A stretch of 64,000 nucleotides of DNA from NCBI GenBank assembly GCA_015680685.1, contig MNCI01020176.1:121496-185495 (forward strand), given 5' to 3'. The position numbers and the translations under genes were made by a program. Source of the stretch: Gnetum montanum. Taxonomy: Eukaryota > Streptophyta > Gnetopsida > Gnetales > Gnetaceae. The notes under the pieces are model-generated. The model was not told the DNA's origin, did not search any database, and saw nothing but the letters and a program-made list of their open reading frames with translations. Each line of letters starts with the position of its first letter. The first letter of the stretch is position 1. Shown in pieces: positions 35,780-48,030 of the stretch.

Positions 35780-37162
35780 TGAAACACCATGAAGATTTAC
35801 ATGTTATAACCATTTTTTATCATGTAGCCTTCACCCCATGAAACTTGAGGCAAAAATTCATTGTAAATGTGAAGATTATAATCCACAAGGGCAATCTCAC
35901 ATGTTTCATATTTTTGGGACTGATAAATGTCTCATAAGTTTTCAAAGCCTTATTTCCCAAGTGAAAAAAGTCACCTAGTATTTATATTTGGTCTTGGGGA
36001 TGTCAAAAGTGCATTTTGGGATGCCAGAATGGCAATTTGATCGATTTTATGGGGGGTATACATTTTTCTATGCTAGAAGCACATATAGTGAGTAAATCTC
36101 ACGTACCCTCAGCATGGAGGGATGCATGGCTCCCCCTCAGTGTGGAAACTTTTCCCCTAGCATGGATACTACATGCACAACATGGAAACCTTCCCCCCTT
36201 AGCATGGAAGTTTTTTCCCTAGCATGGAAGCTCTACCCCTAGTGTGGAAATTACATGCATGTGAAAGCAACATGAGCAAGATTTTTGCACTTCAACCATC
36301 TCAAAGTTTAACAACCAGTTCAACAAGGATGGTAGAAGGCTTAACATGGAAGATCTACCTCTAGTGTAGAAGGTGTCCCCCATTACTATTTATAGTAAAC
36401 TAAACGGTCATGGGGGTTTAGCACTTACTATATAAAAACCTCACCCATCTCACCTATATGATGTAGAAATTTGCAGCAAAAGTCATGGCCCAAAACCTAT
36501 AAAACCAAAACCCTAACACTCCTTTTATGTTCCACACTCTGGCATTCTCAAGCACATAGTAATTTTGGCTTCCAAGAGCTCTTGAAACCTTGCAAAAATG
36601 CAAATTCTTGGAGCCTCCTAGTGTGGAACCCCTACAACCCTATTACCCCTTATGCTAGCCCCCTAAGACTTGTGAAATTTTTGTATCAATGCTACATTTC
36701 TAGAATCCCCTAGGACATCTTACTTTTCTCACACCCCTAGTAATGACCCTAGTTGTAGATTTGAAGTTGCAATAGAGGAGGTTTGACAACATCAGGAGTG
36801 GCTAAGCACTTGAATTGTGAAGTAGAACACATTAGCTTCAATAATCCTAAATTATTGTCCCAATGAACCCCCTGTTGCTCTCTCATGGAAAATTCTTGTA
36901 CACATTCCTAAACCTATTCTTTATTTGTTTAAATAAAGTTTTGAAATTTTAGTTTGTGTGCCATATCTCTTGCTTTTGATTTCGAGATCTATATTCTTAT
37001 TATTTTCATCATTCATTTTTCATTCCATAAGTCCCTCGGTGATCTACTAGACCATCCAGGGCATCTCAAATCCCATTTTTCAAAGGCTATAGGGATTTGG
37101 GGTTGAGGTTGTTATGCTAGATCTTTCAATTTTTCTAGCGATTGATTTTTCTGGTTGTAATA
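35780..37162 (+). repeat. 5' LTR of the giant element
   Basis: TGAAACACCATG to TTGTAATA (the terminal CA has become TA). It has a cluster of CTAGCATGGAAG/CTAGTGTGGAA words at 36105-36245 that the 3' LTR mostly lacks, accounting for its greater length. Confidence 0.85.
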
Positions 37163-37168
37163 TTTTTC

Positions 37169-37185
37169 TTATGCTAGAAGGACCT
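37169..37185 (+). other. decayed primer-binding site of the giant
   Basis: TTATGCTAGAAGGACCT, compared with TGGCGCTAGAAGGAGGG at 8507. GCTAGAAGGA is intact and the offset from the LTR end is the same. Confidence 0.65.
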
Positions 37186-37340
37186 CCACCTAATTTCTTC
37201 ATCAAAATCTATCTCTCCCATTGCCAACACTACCATTTGCAAGTTTTTTCTGATGTTTTTACAACAAAATTTTTTAAGAACCAACACTTCCTCCTCCATC
37301 TTGTGACAAATACTACAACATCAAAGTTGCATGTGGTTAG

Positions 37341-39400
37341 GTGTTAACCTTTCATAGCATTTTGATTTCACATTTAGAAGAAAAATCCAAAAGGGAGTTC
37401 AAAATCATCCATCACAATGGCCAAGAGTACATCCCTTCCCCCTATGACCAAATACCCCTCATTGATATCTATGCAAGCATCCTAGCTCAATTAATTGAGA
37501 TTGAGAAGGAGGATGAAAAGCATAGCTCGGAGGAACAATAGGAAGAGGAGGATGAGTTTAGGGTAGAATTTGAGTCCAAAAAGATCCTAGAAGGATTATT
37601 ACAACAAACATTCCCCAAGGTCATAGTGCCTTCCACTAATGCCTTTATTTTCTCCATGGGCATGGTGCCATGATTTTCCACTCCCTCATACCCTACAATG
37701 GCTAATCCCACACTAGTCATAGCCATGCATCAAAATCAATTGATGCCACATCCAATGACTTATAATCCATTGATGTCATTTGCTAGATAGTCCCAATCTC
37801 TGTAGTCTTTAGTGATGGTTTCCATTGCCATAAATCCACTAACTACCCATGTGGGGTCCACCATGGAACCTGAAGCAACTCAAGGATCACACACCCTCTT
37901 TATCCCATTTGTGCCTCAGGTACCAACACAAACATACTTTTCCTTGTTTAGTCCACAAACTATGACCATAATGCAACCACTTCCTTCCTTCTTGCAATTG
38001 ATAGCGAGGCCACATGCCTCAAAATAGATGCCACAACCATATGTACAAGCCTCATAGCCAACAAGGCCACCACATGGCTAGGATTAGGCCTTTTAGATGA
38101 TCTAAGACCCAATGCAAGAGTTAAAGAGGCTCAAAGCCTCTACTTCCCAAAGTGTCAAGATTATAGATTTCTACTAAGATGATCCCATCAGTCCTAGAGC
38201 CACTGCATTGACTGCAACTAGACCTAATTTTAATAGGAAGGACCATAGCATGTACACTGTCTTACCTTTGAAGCCATCTAAGTTTCTAGATCAACTATTG
38301 AAGAGTGGATGCATGTAATACAAGCAGATGACTTAAGCTACTCAAAAGAAGGATGAGCAGCTATGAAAAATAGCCAAGGATCCCACTTGGGCAACCAAGG
38401 ATGACCCTCAACTACCTAGGTATTTCAAACTAGATCACTTTTTCCACTATCACCAATTGCCTGGTCATGACACAAATTTCTACCTCGCGTTAATGGATGA
38501 CTTGTAGAAAATGATAGATAAGGAAGAGCTAGTATTAGATGCTTCCAACCTAGACCAACCACAAAATTAGTTGATGCAAGTGTAAAAGGACCCATTCAAT
38601 ACTAATAACAACCATTATGTTATTTCAACATTCAACAATGATAAAAATTAGAGATTAGTGAGGGAACCATTCATGATTCAAGTACCCCCTTTTGATGAAA
38701 AGGCCTCTTCAGCTTCCACCAGCTCAAGACCTCCTTTCGTTTTGAGGGTACCATCACAAGCATCTCCAAGGGAACCGTTTTTCATCAAAGTACCCTAGCC
38801 TAATACAACCCCACTAGTCGTAGCCCAACCAACTAACATGATCATACAATGACCTCCTATTGTGGCTAATGCTATTGCCTCTTCCTCACAACCAATGATT
38901 AATAGCCAAAAGACTTCATTTAAGCAAAGGAAGAAGCATAAGTAAAAGCCTAGCAACAAGGATGACAAGAATATAGAGGCAGGAAAGGAAGTGGATCCAT
39001 TAAAGGCCACTCACATCTTGTTAATACCCATAACCTCATCTACCTAGCCTACTTCAACTAACAAGTCATAGGAAAACCCTAACATCACAACTAGAACAAA
39101 GATAAGAAGCCCTAGCAACAACCACGTAATGCCAAAGTTTGTATTTTTGGTTGCATACAAGAAGTAAAGCATAACTGGGATGACAATTTTATGACCAATA
39201 ATAAAAACTTCCTTAGTGCAACGGATCAAGTTAGACAATCTCTTAAGCAAGAGAATACACCTTTGAGCTTAAATGACCTGATCATGACTTCTACCACATA
39301 TTGTGAGGTGCTATTTATAATGTTTACTTTCATCCCTATTAGTAAGAACATCCCCACTAATGAGGAATCCATTCATGTAGTGATGGTTCCTCCCTCATAA
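37341..39400 (+). pseudogene. Gag of the giant, with the core domain deleted
   Basis: The N-part is open at 37341-37541 and again near 37812-38027. ASTSQSVKIIDFY near 38145 and DDPISPRA align with VKVSNFYHNDPIN at about 10330 of the small element. Immediately after, near 38225, DHSMYTVLPLKPS aligns with NHSKYALLPA at about 11040, so about 620 bp encoding the Gag core are absent. The knuckle-like segment FFHYHQLPGHDTNF lies near 38440. PFxxKVP repeats (PPFVLRVPS, PFFIKVP) lie at about 38735-38790, and SLNDLIMTSTTYCEVL at about 39270. Stops are mostly TAG. Confidence 0.7.
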
Positions 39401-39493
39401 AGGGAGGGGAAGTCAACACTCCAAGTATTTCATGATAGCAAAATCAAGGCCAATTCCCAAAATGGCAAAGTAACTAGGGATCCTCTGTTCATA

Positions 39494-39778
39494 ACAATAC
39501 GTGTAGGATAGTTTAAAGTGGATGGAATGCATGTTAATAATGGACTCATAACAAATGTCATTACATGCACCATCATTGACTACTTAGGCTTAATAGAACA
39601 AATACATCCTACAACAACCACAACTCTCAAGTCCTTCAACAAGTCGAGGGTTGCTATCAAGGGATCTACCTTCTTGAACTTTTTTGTAGGAGAGAAATTC
39701 CCCACAATCATCAATTTCTTGGTGATGAAGGAGACACTAAGGTTTAACCTTATCCTAGGGAGACCTTGGTTGGCTTAA
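39494..39778 (+). pseudogene. protease of the giant, catalytic Asp replaced
   Basis: Aligns with the protease at 12300-12570. Here the active-site region reads HVNNGLITNV where the small element has HVDDGAATNI, so the catalytic aspartate is asparagine (GAT to AAT). The block LILGRPWLA is intact, and a TAA stop follows directly. The tail is short and RT does not follow for many kilobases. Confidence 0.7.
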
Positions 39779-40380
39779 TTATGAGCCATGTCTTTACCTA
39801 TCCATCAATAAATTTATCTTCTTTATGAGGAAGGTGAAACCATCATTCATAGTGATAGCACAATTTCCTTAGCTATTAATAATATGAACATAGAGTAGGG
39901 ATTTGAAGTGGAGCTTTAGAAGGAATCTCCTAGCTATGAAGTCCATCAACCCAAGAGAGAGGAGTAATCCAAGAATAATAATGATGAGAAACAAGATGTT
40001 TTATGGGATGAACTTCCTATCAACATCATCAGTGAAGGGGATAGTGAGTACAAACTTGTGCAGAATAGGCCTTATACATTTCCTAATCTTTCAAAGATTA
40101 GAAAGAGTCTACACAAGTAATGTGCACCCCTACTCCTTCCATGTTACACTCTTATGACCTGTATAACCATTTAGTCTAAGTTTTATCTTTGTTTACTAGT
40201 TATTACCTTTTTTTTTACGTTGTATTTTACTATTTATGCATATAGCCTAAAAGTCTATTATATTTACATTCCCATTTATTATGACCTTATTTCTTTCTTT
40301 ATTTTATTTGTTTAGTGTGACATAAACTAAAAAACATAAAAAATTTAAACATAAAATTTCCAAAAAAAAAATATAAGTTT
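39779..40380 (+). other. post-protease tail of the giant
   Basis: Decayed continuation of the protease tail (compare 12570-12990), with no recognisable domain, followed by AT-rich sequence. Confidence 0.4.
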
Positions 40381-40535
40381 CTCTTCAACCTTAGTTCACT
40401 AAGACTTTAAACTAGTAATGCGGCCTACCATCACCTTAAACTAGTAGCGTAATGATAATGCAACATGGACCATCATGGCCTTGAACTAGCCAAAAAAAAT
40501 GCAACTTGTGCCCACCATGGCCTAAATTTGGCAAA
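40381..40535 (+). repeat. short repeats ending in TTAAACTAG / TTGAACTAG
   Basis: Four units such as 'ccatcaccttaaactag' and 'catcatggccttgaactag'. They are the equivalent of the array at 13010-13625. Confidence 0.6.
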
Positions 40536-40839
40536 CATCTGTTTTTTCTATTTGTATTTAGCCTATTATTGCATCAATTAGCCATTCAATATTATAACCA
40601 AAATTGTCAACATAGGCATTTACAACATTTATAATACTATAATAATATATATAGCCAAAAATTAAACCAAAAACTTAAATTGAAAATTTTTATAACATAC
40701 ATAGCCATGGCCACATTGTGCGGAAAAATGTCAAAAAATAATAATAGCCATCTATAACATAGTCTTGGCTAAAAATAGCCATCAACATAAAAATAAAAAC
40801 AAATAGCCAGCAAGTTGAAAGAGGTAGATGAAAAATGTT
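40536..40839. other. AT-rich spacer of the giant
   Basis: Runs of 'atagccaaaaat' type sequence. Nothing recognised. Confidence 0.4.
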
Positions 40840-43800
40840 AAGGGGCATCCAAAGGAGGAAGTCGTGGGTCATTCCCACCCTCACCACCACTGGAGCCACC
40901 AATGTCTCTTGATTTATAAAATCCAACAACACAAAGCCAATTAGTAACCAACAACCCAAAGAAATAACTTAAAATAAAACTAAGATATAAAATGCATCAA
41001 ACCTGTGAGAACTTTAGCTCCATGACTTCTGGGAATAGATGTGGAAGGTCATCCTTGTAACAATGGAGGATCTTGTCCTCTATCATATTGACCTAGTCAA
41101 TATCCCCAAGATCAACACTGGTGAGGATGCTAGTCCTATCTACTGCATTCCAAGTACGTGGCTCTCAGGTAATAGTATCCATAGAGGTCTTACCAACAAC
41201 AATGGTAATCTAAGGAGTAGGGGATTTCTCCACCATGAAAGTACTCTCAAAAAGCTAATAGACACTCTCCACATGGATTTCCTAAATGAACAACTCTCTC
41301 TTACATCATTCAACTAACTCCTCTTTGAGCCACTTTAGGTAGGCCTCATAATTAGCCTTATACTATCACTTGTGATCCTTTTTTTTTCCTACACCACTCT
41401 AGGACCCAAGCGTAGTGATCTTTCCAATCCTTAACCCTCTAGGAGATGAGGTCCATCTACATTTATTATTCTACCATCTCCCATGAGAGTTCCACCTTGT
41501 CCTGAAGGGCATGCTAGTAGTAGGCACATGTGATCTCTTTGGTCTACAATTCCCCTCAATTAGTCACTTGGGCTTCCACAAAGGCCTTGTGGTCTTGAAG
41601 CTCTTTGATCATCTCCTCCTACCATTGAGTTTTCTCCTTCAAGGCCATAACCTATTCCCATAGGGATTTGTTGGACCTCTCCAGCTTTCATGAAGTTTTT
41701 GCACACAACATTGTTAAGCCAGTAGTAGTCTTGTACAACTTTAAGGATACACTCGAGACATCAAAGGGAAGCTTCGGCAAGGAATCAATCTCATGTCTTA
41801 GGTAGGGTCCCGCTTCACAGAAGGCACTGCATAAACATAAAATAAATCCATAACCTATGACATAGAAAAATGATTACAGCATAGACAACAGAGTTCTTAC
41901 CTATCTCGGGTGTAACTTAATGCAACTAGTCGATGATGTCCTTAGTCATCCTACCCATGAACTCCATCTTCTTTGGGACCTCTACCCATGGATTTGCATA
42001 AAACTTAGGGGCAAGGGTCTGAATTGGTGGCTTAGGAACTACTATAAGCATAACAATCATCGAATGGTTAGGACAACAACCAAACTTAAAACAACAAGAT
42101 ATAACAAGAAGTGTTAAGACATGTGCATACTTGGCTCCTCCTCTTCTTTCTCTAGGATGACAATGGGAAATTTACATAGTACTACCTCATCAAACAAGCT
42201 GTCTAGATCAACATTGGCGAATCCTTTAGCCTCATGCTACTATAAGAGTTCCTCCTCTGCATGCCTTTGTTCCTCTTCGATTGCAGCAACTATGCATCTT
42301 TGTGCTTCCTTCTCCACAGTAGCTTGGGCTACCATGTCCCGATGCTTATCTCTAACCATAGCACATAGAAAACTAATTAGCACAAGAAACCATCATAAAT
42401 CCATAAAACCTTAAAACATAGAATAACCAAAACATAAATAAAGCATATCGTGATTACTTATTGCAATGACTTAAGCTTAAGCTTAAGCTTCTTTAGGGTA
42501 GGTCGATCTAATGTTGGTGGTGCTTCCTCTATAGGCCTCTTTATCTTGGTTCTAGCATTCTTTTTGGCTTCTCTACATCATCATTTGACATCCAAGATTC
42601 TTGTGGGAATCATGAGGATCTCCTCCAAGCTATCAAGGGATTCACATTGCCTAACACCAAGATCCTTGGTGGTAATAGACAACGAATTATCAATCTCATA
42701 TGGTGGATTCTAGGCCTACAACATTGGATAAATGTGCTTTGTACAAGGCCTAGAAAGTTGGTCTAGGTCTTGGGCAACCCATCATCCATTCCTCTGCACC
42801 ACCAAGAACCACAAACCTCTCCAAGTAACCTACAAAAAATGCAAAATGCATGTGGATTATGGTGTCTGTGTCCTTGTGGAGTTTGAGAATATCATCCTAA
42901 AGACCAACAATAAAAGATCCACCCAACTGAATTTGATATCATATATCAACACCCTCTTAAAGGTCCACCCCTGCATGATGCCGATTACCTTCTTTTGTGA
43001 CAATATTTTAGGACATGCATGGAACCTAAACAAAGGATATGATGCCTATGCCCTAGGGTTCATGAACTTGTCCATGGAAATTCTAGAGTGATCCATGCTA
43101 GCACCAAGCCACTGAAAAACTTCCTCACAATGGCCAACTTCCTTCACTATTTTGATAGCAACCTTTGTCCCATTAGTAGGGATAGAAAAAAAATTACAAA
43201 AGGTGCCCTTATTAATGGCTATGGTAATCAGCACATCTTGAATGCTAGTGCTAAAGCGATTGACATTTCCATTGAAGGAGTTGATGATGTGTAGCATCTT
43301 TGTAGTAGGGATGGAAGGGATAGATGTCATAAACAAATTAAGCAAACCTACATGCTCAATGTTTTCATGAATGTATCTAGGCACTTGTTTCCTTAGCCAC
43401 TTCTATGCTAGTATCACCTCACCAAAATTTAGGATGATGATATCCTCATGACATGTTGCAAGTGACAAGGTGACATCATCAAAGGTGGAAGGTCTTACAA
43501 GGCAATAACCAAATTTTTAGCATCAACATAGGCATGTTTAATAATTAGTTAAAATGATAGAACACTTAGAACTTTAATAACCATAAATCATTTGAAGTTA
43601 TGGTCCTTATGTTTACCTTTCTTCTTCTTCTTTGGTGAGGTTTGAGAAAAGGCACCAGCTACAAGGGTCTAATCTAGGGAGCTCTTGGAGCCCACCCACC
43701 AATTGTGTATCATCCTGTTATCCACACCCTTATTGTAGACAAGGTTGAATTTCCTAGTGTCTTCATCGAAGTCTTCTTTTAATTATTCATACACAACAGT

Positions 43801-44400
43801 TTTGATTTGAACGTCCTTAGTGAATTCATCTAGGGCAGTTTGAGCCACTACTAATGTTTGATCATTACTAATCAAGCCTTGATCATTGACCCTATACCTA
43901 CAAGAAATTCATAAAACCAAAAAATTTAGAAAAATTAGTTTAGCCAATAAATCCAAAAACATAAAAATACTATGACAACCATGCTTATTCTTGTAGAAGG
44001 CACATGGTGCCATGTGGGTTCTAGAATAATGTGTGGACCCTATGAGCCACTGTCAAAGTATTATTAGCATTATACTGGCTCTACTCTGGCATAGTTAAGA
44101 TCTTCGTGAGGTAGCATGGGCTAATCATGTCTGCTACTCCCCTTGTTGTTTTAGGGGATGGGTTGTCAATAATAAATCTAGTAATCAAGCTAGATTCCTA
44201 AGGCATTAGGGTCTCCAGTATGATCTAGACCACATTTTCAGACAAGTATGACCATAGCATCACACTAAAATTCTGTAGGCTGTAGGCAAGGAATTCCCTT
44301 ATCCCTGGTCAAAACCATAGTAAGACTTTGTCCAAGGTCATATCAGGCAATAGAGTATTAGCCTTAGGGTGGCCAATGTAGCATAGAATGCCCACCAACT
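40840..44400 (-). pseudogene. antisense multi-exon gene relic inside the giant's spacer
   Basis: The minus strand reads as exons joined by small GT-AG introns: 44400-44040, 43897-43617, 43493 to about 42840, a piece ending at 42458, 42351-42131, 42041-41901, 41826-41003, and a glycine-rich last piece near 40910-40844 (DIGGSSGGEGGNDP). Introns with matching borders are 43494-43616, 42352-42457, 42042-42130 and 41827-41900 (GTAAGA...TGCAG). Coding traits are long frames with few stops (mostly TAG), a segment VPRYIHENIEHVGLLNLFM, a charged coiled-coil-like part (VEKEAQRCIVAAIEEEQRHA) and another near 41600 (KEKTQW.EEMIKELQDHKAF). The arrangement weakly recalls plant-mobile-domain proteins; the first exon faintly recalls a HAD-type fold (PGIREFLAYSLQNFSVMLWS). 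Function not identified. Confidence 0.5.
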
Positions 44401-44514
44401 CAATGATCATGAGTATGGGCTTTAGAAAGACCTTGCATGGAAAAGCAAAAAACATTATGACCAATCAAAATTTCATAACAAGTTTGTAAAAACATCCTAG
44501 TTGAGGGTGAAATT

Positions 44515-44519
44515 AGCTC
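44515..44519. repeat. left target-site duplication AGCTC
   Basis: Identical to 51499-51503 on the other side of the nested element. Confidence 0.85.
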
Positions 44520-45486
44520 TAATGAGTGGCGAGGTACCCCTACACTCAACCATACAAAACAAGCGTAGCACACGCGATCCGGTTGAACTCTGTAGAATAA
44601 ATGCCTAAACACCCCATGGAACACTTGGGGTTAATCATTCGTTGTCTTCCCAAACTTACTTGTTGTTGTCACGGTGTATGGTTAAGTAAGTCCGAGGTAT
44701 ATGATTTTTTTGGTCTTTTCTAGTTTTATGTCTTCTATGCTAAGAGCAAAGGGTTGAGAAAACTAACTAATTCTAACTAATGTCCTAAGTCTAAATTAAC
44801 TAGCGTCAGCATCCATTCCTACTTACCATACACACCTTGAACTATGCAACTATGGCTACCAAATGCTAATCGTTACTGGGATCACCACACGTAACGCACG
44901 TGCTCGAAGTGGTCATACTGAGGCACCTAACTAGCCTAAGTGTGATGAGCAACCGATTCCTTAATTAGCCATACACATCTGTAGATGCTTGTGATCAAGT
45001 CGTACTCATCCCATGTTCTAGGAGATAATGGTGAGAGAATCTAATCGTGATGAGTAGCCGATTCCTTGGTTAGCCGTACACATTCGTCAATGCTCGTAAC
45101 CAATTCGTACTCATGTCGCGTTACTAGGAAAATAATAAATAACATTAAATAAACCTATTCCATGCACTACAAGGTTTATCCACAAAGCTCATCTTTATTT
45201 ATGTACACAACTTACATTCAGGTACAAAGTTGCTCGAATAAAGATCCGTTCACTTGGGGACTCCTACTACGGGCACATGGAAAAATTCTATCTCTGGAGT
45301 GATCAAACTGCTAGAGTTTCACTACTTCTAGCCTAGGATGAGAAATGAGGGGAGTGTCGCCTCTTATTTATAGATTTAGCTGCGGACTGCAATATCGTGT
45401 ACGCGATATCGCATAGGATATCATATCGTGACGGCCGCGATATCGTGTATGCGATATCACGGTTCATGCGATATCGCGTCTCATCA
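44520..45486 (-). repeat. 3' LTR of the GATATC-family element
   Basis: Full-length, 967 bp, without internal N. The palindromic GCGATATCGC cluster lies at 45390-45480 and TATA (TATAAATA on the minus strand) near 45372. It is the reference copy for judging the deletions at the N positions 17905 and 51107. Confidence 0.88.
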
Positions 45487-46600
45487 TACTCCCATGACTA
45501 AATGAAAACTCATCCTCGAGTTCCTTACAATAATATCAGGTAGGTATGGGATTATTGAGGGAAATGGAACTAATGGGATGACATGTGAATGGATCATTAT
45601 TACAAGACTTAACAAAACTGGTGTTCATGACAACAAGGGTGAACACCTTATTACAATGACATCAAGCCTTTGTTGGCAACTGAGAGAGAGAGAGAAAGAA
45701 GTGTTGCTGCTGCCAACGCCAAGATTGCACCTTCGTTGTCCATCCATAAGCACGTCATCGATCTTGCTCCTTGCATAGCTGCTTGAACGCTACTCCATTC
45801 CAAGTGTTTGTTCAAGATCCAGTCCGTTGTTGTATGTCCACCATCTAAACACACAACGCAATCATATATTAGCAAGGGCAATTGAATCATTATGTAATTG
45901 ATACCTTGCTTTAGTGTAGGTCCATTGGCTAGGTTGTGGTATGGCTGATATGGATCTGGGAATATGTGACTGATGACTACCGAAGGTGTAGGGGTTAGGA
46001 AGAAAATCAAAAATTTTGGGGTAGGGAGAAAATCGAAAAAATCAGGCCCCATACCCACATGACTAATCGCGAACCTCCAGTAGCATTAGAATGGAGAAAG
46101 AAAAGGAGTAAGAGAGATAGATAAAAAATGAGAACTATGGCATCGATGAAAGGGATGTCAAGATGGAAATGAACAAAATAAAATTAATTACAAAATGTTG
46201 AGGGAAAGAATTTAACTAATGCTCCAAATAGGAATGTCAGTGGATCCTCCCCAAAGTAGGCTCATGCCCTTAATGCCCTGACAAACCCACATTCAAAGAG
46301 TCTGTAGGCCCTGGGAATGTCCATTGGAACAAGAGTTAAAGTCTTAACTGTAAGAATTTACCAAAAAGAAAACAATGCATCAACCAAAATATATACACGA
46401 ATGATACAACCGGCAATGAGGTAAAAAATGGAGAGAAAGATGGAGAGAAGAGAAATGAAATGGAATCCCAAGAACAAGGTGGTGTATAACCCCTTGTGTG
46501 TTTGATGATTAATGTGACTTGACAAATCTCATTCCAACTCTGACCTCAAACCAACCACATCCAGTGACTTCGCATCAACGCATTTGGTTAAACCATCCAC
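45487..46600 (-). CDS. unidentified ORF next to the 3' LTR, possibly captured sequence with a small intron
   Basis: A 135-codon frame is open on the minus strand at 46058-45651. It reads PDPYQPYHNLANGPTLKQ, then after a 60-base GT-AG segment (45904-45845, with a CTAAT branch-like word) DGGHTTTDWILNKHLEWSS and QAAMQGARSMTCLWMDNEG. The segment is a multiple of three and free of stops, so intron status is undecided. I do not recognise the protein. It sits where RT and integrase would be in a full element. The remaining bases to 46600 show nothing clear. Confidence 0.3.
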
Positions 46601-47208
46601 TTAAGCAACAAGAATGCATACTCCAAGAGCCACCACCATTCCGATAAACAAAGGAGAGAATGGGAAGCGAGAAGGGCCTTAGTTAGAGGGAATACTTTTG
46701 GTTCCATAACTAGTGCTTATAGCCCAAGTTTATTCGTCTAAGGGGTGTGCTTTGAATTCTCACTTGGTTCATTTTTATTTTTATTTTTTTTTTGTGTTTT
46801 GTGTTTTTATATGTGAGAACCACACCATGCAAAGACTTCTTATTTTTATTGTCTCAGCTTCTGATAATTGGGTAACATCGGAACGACAAGAAAACTCAAG
46901 AAGAAACATTCAAGCACCCAAGAGAATGACTAACACAAAAGCATCAAGTTCCCTTGAAGTCACACCCTTTTCAATCCTTGAGTCCATCCTTAGTTTGAGA
47001 AATGCCCAGTCACTGATTCATTAAAGCTCTTATTAGAAAGGAACTGAACATTTCCAAGCTGAGAGAAATCATAAAACTTGGTGGATGGATGGATGAAGTG
47101 GTCTCATTGCCTGCCATATCAAAAGAAACATACCTTAGTATCAACATTGTGACTTAAAGGTAAAAACCAAACATTAGCAATCAATATGAAAACAGTTCAT
47201 ACCATCAT
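46601..47208. other. non-coding part between the protease and the unidentified ORF
   Basis: A T-rich run at about 46770-46810 and a 103-codon plus-strand ORF (46713-47024) without motifs. No RT or integrase similarity in any frame. Confidence 0.4.
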
Positions 47209-47252
47209 NNNNNNNNNNNNNNNNNNNNNNNNNNNNNNNNNNNNNNNNNNNN
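47209..47252. other. assembly gap, 44 N
   Basis: Short gap just downstream of the protease reading frame. It is too short to hold a pol domain unless its size is nominal. Confidence 0.95.
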
Positions 47253-47340
47253 TGTAAAACAAAAACTTAAAAGAACTGAGGGCCCCATATGATTAGCATA
47301 GGTGGCCATCTCCCCCATGACTGAGTTGTAAGGGAGAGAT

Positions 47341-48030
47341 CTAAAATAATGAGCATTTGTTTGAATTTCGTAGAAGTGCCCAACTTCTCCCAATTGATGA
47401 TCTTAGATTGAGGGGTGGAAGTTGGCGACGCTCATATTTCAATGTGTCTATGCCTTCGTTTTTGGCATGGGCTTCCTTAGTTCGTTCCATGCACATTTTT
47501 CTGCTCCTTCGAGTAGCTGTCAACCATGGGGTGTCTACTACTTCTTGTGTGGTTGCTACATACAGGCATCTTTGTTGCAAAGTTTCTTGGACACACCTGT
47601 TACATGGAGGCATTTCCTCCATGTCATCACCCGATGAATCACTGTATGTGATGCATGAAACTTTTCTTTTCTCGATCTTTCCACATATGTTTATCTTAGA
47701 GATTTCCAAGGAAAGATCACAGATCCCAAGGCATGCATCTACTATACTTAGCCATGCCCTTCCCATTATAATTAGGAAGTCCCCTTTGTTGTTGTTCACT
47801 TCAATCACCAGGAAATCAGCTAGGTAAGACCAACCACACATAGTGGTAATGACGTCCTCCACCAATCCCAAGGAAATGGTGATGGACTGGTCTACCAGCT
47901 CTAGTTGGATGTTGCTCTTCTTAAGTTGGGGTAGGTTCCAAGTGTGATACATCTCTCATGAAATTAAGTTGACTCCGAAACCTGAGTCAAGAAGAGCCCT
48001 ATGTGGTTTATTTCCGGTGATCTACAAATA
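47341..48030 (-). pseudogene. retropepsin-like protease of the GATATC-family element
   Basis: The catalytic triad is intact: ALLDSGFGVNLIS, with DSG codons at 47988-47980. A single TGA then precedes EMYHTWNLPQL, and the frame stays open for 203 codons from 47952, including DFLIIMGRAWLSIVDA (the ILGRPWL-equivalent block). A cysteine-containing segment and a basic C-terminal part follow. One nonsense change (CGA to TGA) separates the DSG from the rest. It would cleave Gag in the particle. It is homologous to the remnant at 25380-25640. Confidence 0.75.

Noticed and set aside
47205-47393. 62-codon frame running into the 44-base gap
   Set aside because: It is the out-of-frame end of the protease region. 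No motif, and the end is unknown sequence.
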